DNA from: Chitinophaga pinensis
GTDB taxonomy: Bacteria; Bacteroidota; Bacteroidia; Chitinophagales; Chitinophagaceae
Reading direction: 5' to 3'
DNA length: 5,979 nt
NCBI GenBank assembly: GCA_943331145.2
Contig: CALQKL020000143.1
Span: 1-5,979 of the forward strand
Of this stretch, positions 5,317-5,979 are shown in pieces. The number at the start of each line of letters is the position of its first letter. Positions within the stretch are counted from its first letter, which is position 1. Position numbers and translations under genes: made by a program. The notes under the pieces are model-generated. The model ran no database searches and was not told where the DNA came from. It saw only the letters and a list, made by a program, of their open reading frames with translations.

Positions 5317-5979
5317 TTACGGATTTTTTGTTAATTGTGCCATTGGTTTCTTCAATGAAATAGTATCTGTTGCTACAGCTTCTTTCTTTGAAGGATCTTT
5401 ATCTGGGAATAACGTAAAGTATTCTGGTTTTTGAGATGCCAACCATTTGTTGTAATCCTCTTCTGATTCCACAACGATTACACCTCTCATTGAAAAGTGA
5501 CCTTTACCGCACATTTGATCGCAACTGATTTCGTAAACGAAATTTGGATTTCCTGTACGCTTCTTCATTTCTTCAGTAGTGTATTTTGGTGTAAACCATA
5601 ATGTAGTTGGAATTCCAGGAACGGCATCCATTTTCATTCTGAAATGAGATAAACCCACATCATGAATTACGTCCATTGCATTGATTACCAATTTTACAGG
5701 CTTACCTAAAGGAAGGTGCATTTCTGTTGTGTGTAAATCATCCCAAGATTCAGGATCTTCAAAATCAACACCTAAAGTATTTCCACTTGGGTTGTTGTAT
5801 AATTTGTAATTCTTCTTTCCTAATTTTCCATCTTTACCAGGATAACGCATATCCCATGCAAATTGGTGACCAGTAATTTCTACCAATACTGCATCTTTTG
5901 GAGCGTCACCGGTCATTTTAAACCAATATTTCAATCCAAAAACAACCAATACGGTTAAGAAAATGGCAGGAACTGTTGT
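5317..5979 (-). CDS. coxB: Cytochrome c oxidase subunit II (CuA subunit), partial (N-terminus beyond right edge)
   Basis: Subunit II accepts electrons from the donor at its binuclear CuA centre, outside the membrane, and passes them to heme a of CoxA. The frame is open to the right edge, so the gene is 5'-partial with 221 visible residues. It begins inside a membrane helix (TTVPAIFLTVLVVFG) and continues with the cupredoxin domain. In visible numbering the CuA ligands are His106 (DVIHDVG), Cys153 and Cys157 (CDQMCGKGHFSM), His161 and Met164. The carbonyl ligand position, Glu in the classical enzymes, is Gln155. GHQFAWDMRYPG (38-49) is the aromatic region used for electron entry. There is no CXXCH and no cytochrome c domain after the cupredoxin. 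The protein ends in a Lys-rich tail (KKPMAQLTKNP). TTG at 5949 is an internal Leu codon, not a start. The 22-nt gap to coxA indicates co-transcription. Confidence 0.98.
   Translation of the reverse strand, partial: TTVPAIFLTVLVVFGLKYWFKMTGDAPKDAVLVEITGHQFAWDMRYPGKDGKLGKKNYKLYNNPSGNTLGVDFEDPESWDDLHTTEMHLPLGKPVKLVINAMDVIHDVGLSHFRMKMDAVPGIPTTLWFTPKYTTEEMKKRTGNPNFVYEISCDQMCGKGHFSMRGVIVVESEEDYNKWLASQKPEYFTLFPDKDPSKKEAVATDTISLKKPMAQLTKNP

Noticed and set aside
5947..5949. TTG as the start of coxB
   Set aside because: The frame continues upstream without a stop to the window edge and encodes the hydrophobic helix expected before the CuA domain, so this TTG is an internal Leu codon.

Overview
The window is a contiguous piece of an aerobic respiratory chain locus, all read on the minus strand. 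It most likely comes from a Bacteroidota bacterium. The supporting signs are low GC content, A/T-rich leaders without Shine-Dalgarno motifs, the gene order, two adjacent subunit III genes, and a CuA subunit with no fused cytochrome c. A genus cannot be named from the sequence alone; a Chitinophagaceae- or Sphingobacteria-like source is a guess.

In transcription order (right to left) the layout is: coxB (CuA subunit II, 5' end beyond the right edge), coxA (subunit I, heme a / heme a3-CuB), cyoE (heme O synthase), a short subunit III-like gene, a longer subunit III gene with a His-rich insertion, and coxD (small subunit IV). A strong intrinsic terminator follows. Beyond it lie a heptanucleotide tandem repeat and the start of a SCO1/SenC-family copper chaperone gene that runs off the left edge. 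Spacing from coxB to coxD is tight (22 nt, 9 nt, a 16-nt overlap, 82 nt, 34 nt), so these six genes look like one operon.

The genes together encode an A-type heme-copper cytochrome c oxidase plus part of its assembly machinery. CyoE farnesylates heme b on the way to heme a. SCO is expected to deliver copper to, or reduce, the CuA site of CoxB. CoxA carries the redox and proton-pumping core. The subunit III and IV proteins are membrane partners. Heme A synthase and CtaG/Cox11 are not in this window. From known Bacteroidota loci, alternative complex III genes may lie beyond the right edge, but this cannot be seen here.

The core genes are ordinary and intact, and I see no evidence of an undescribed system. 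The most unusual region is at 417-521, upstream of sco. It holds nearly seven perfect copies of a 7-bp repeat ending four bases before the probable TTG start, directly after the operon terminator. The reading frame stays open through the repeat to an ATG inside the terminator stem. Secondary points of interest are the His-rich periplasmic insertion in subunit III, the His-rich N-terminus of CoxA, and the cyoE/subunit III overlap.
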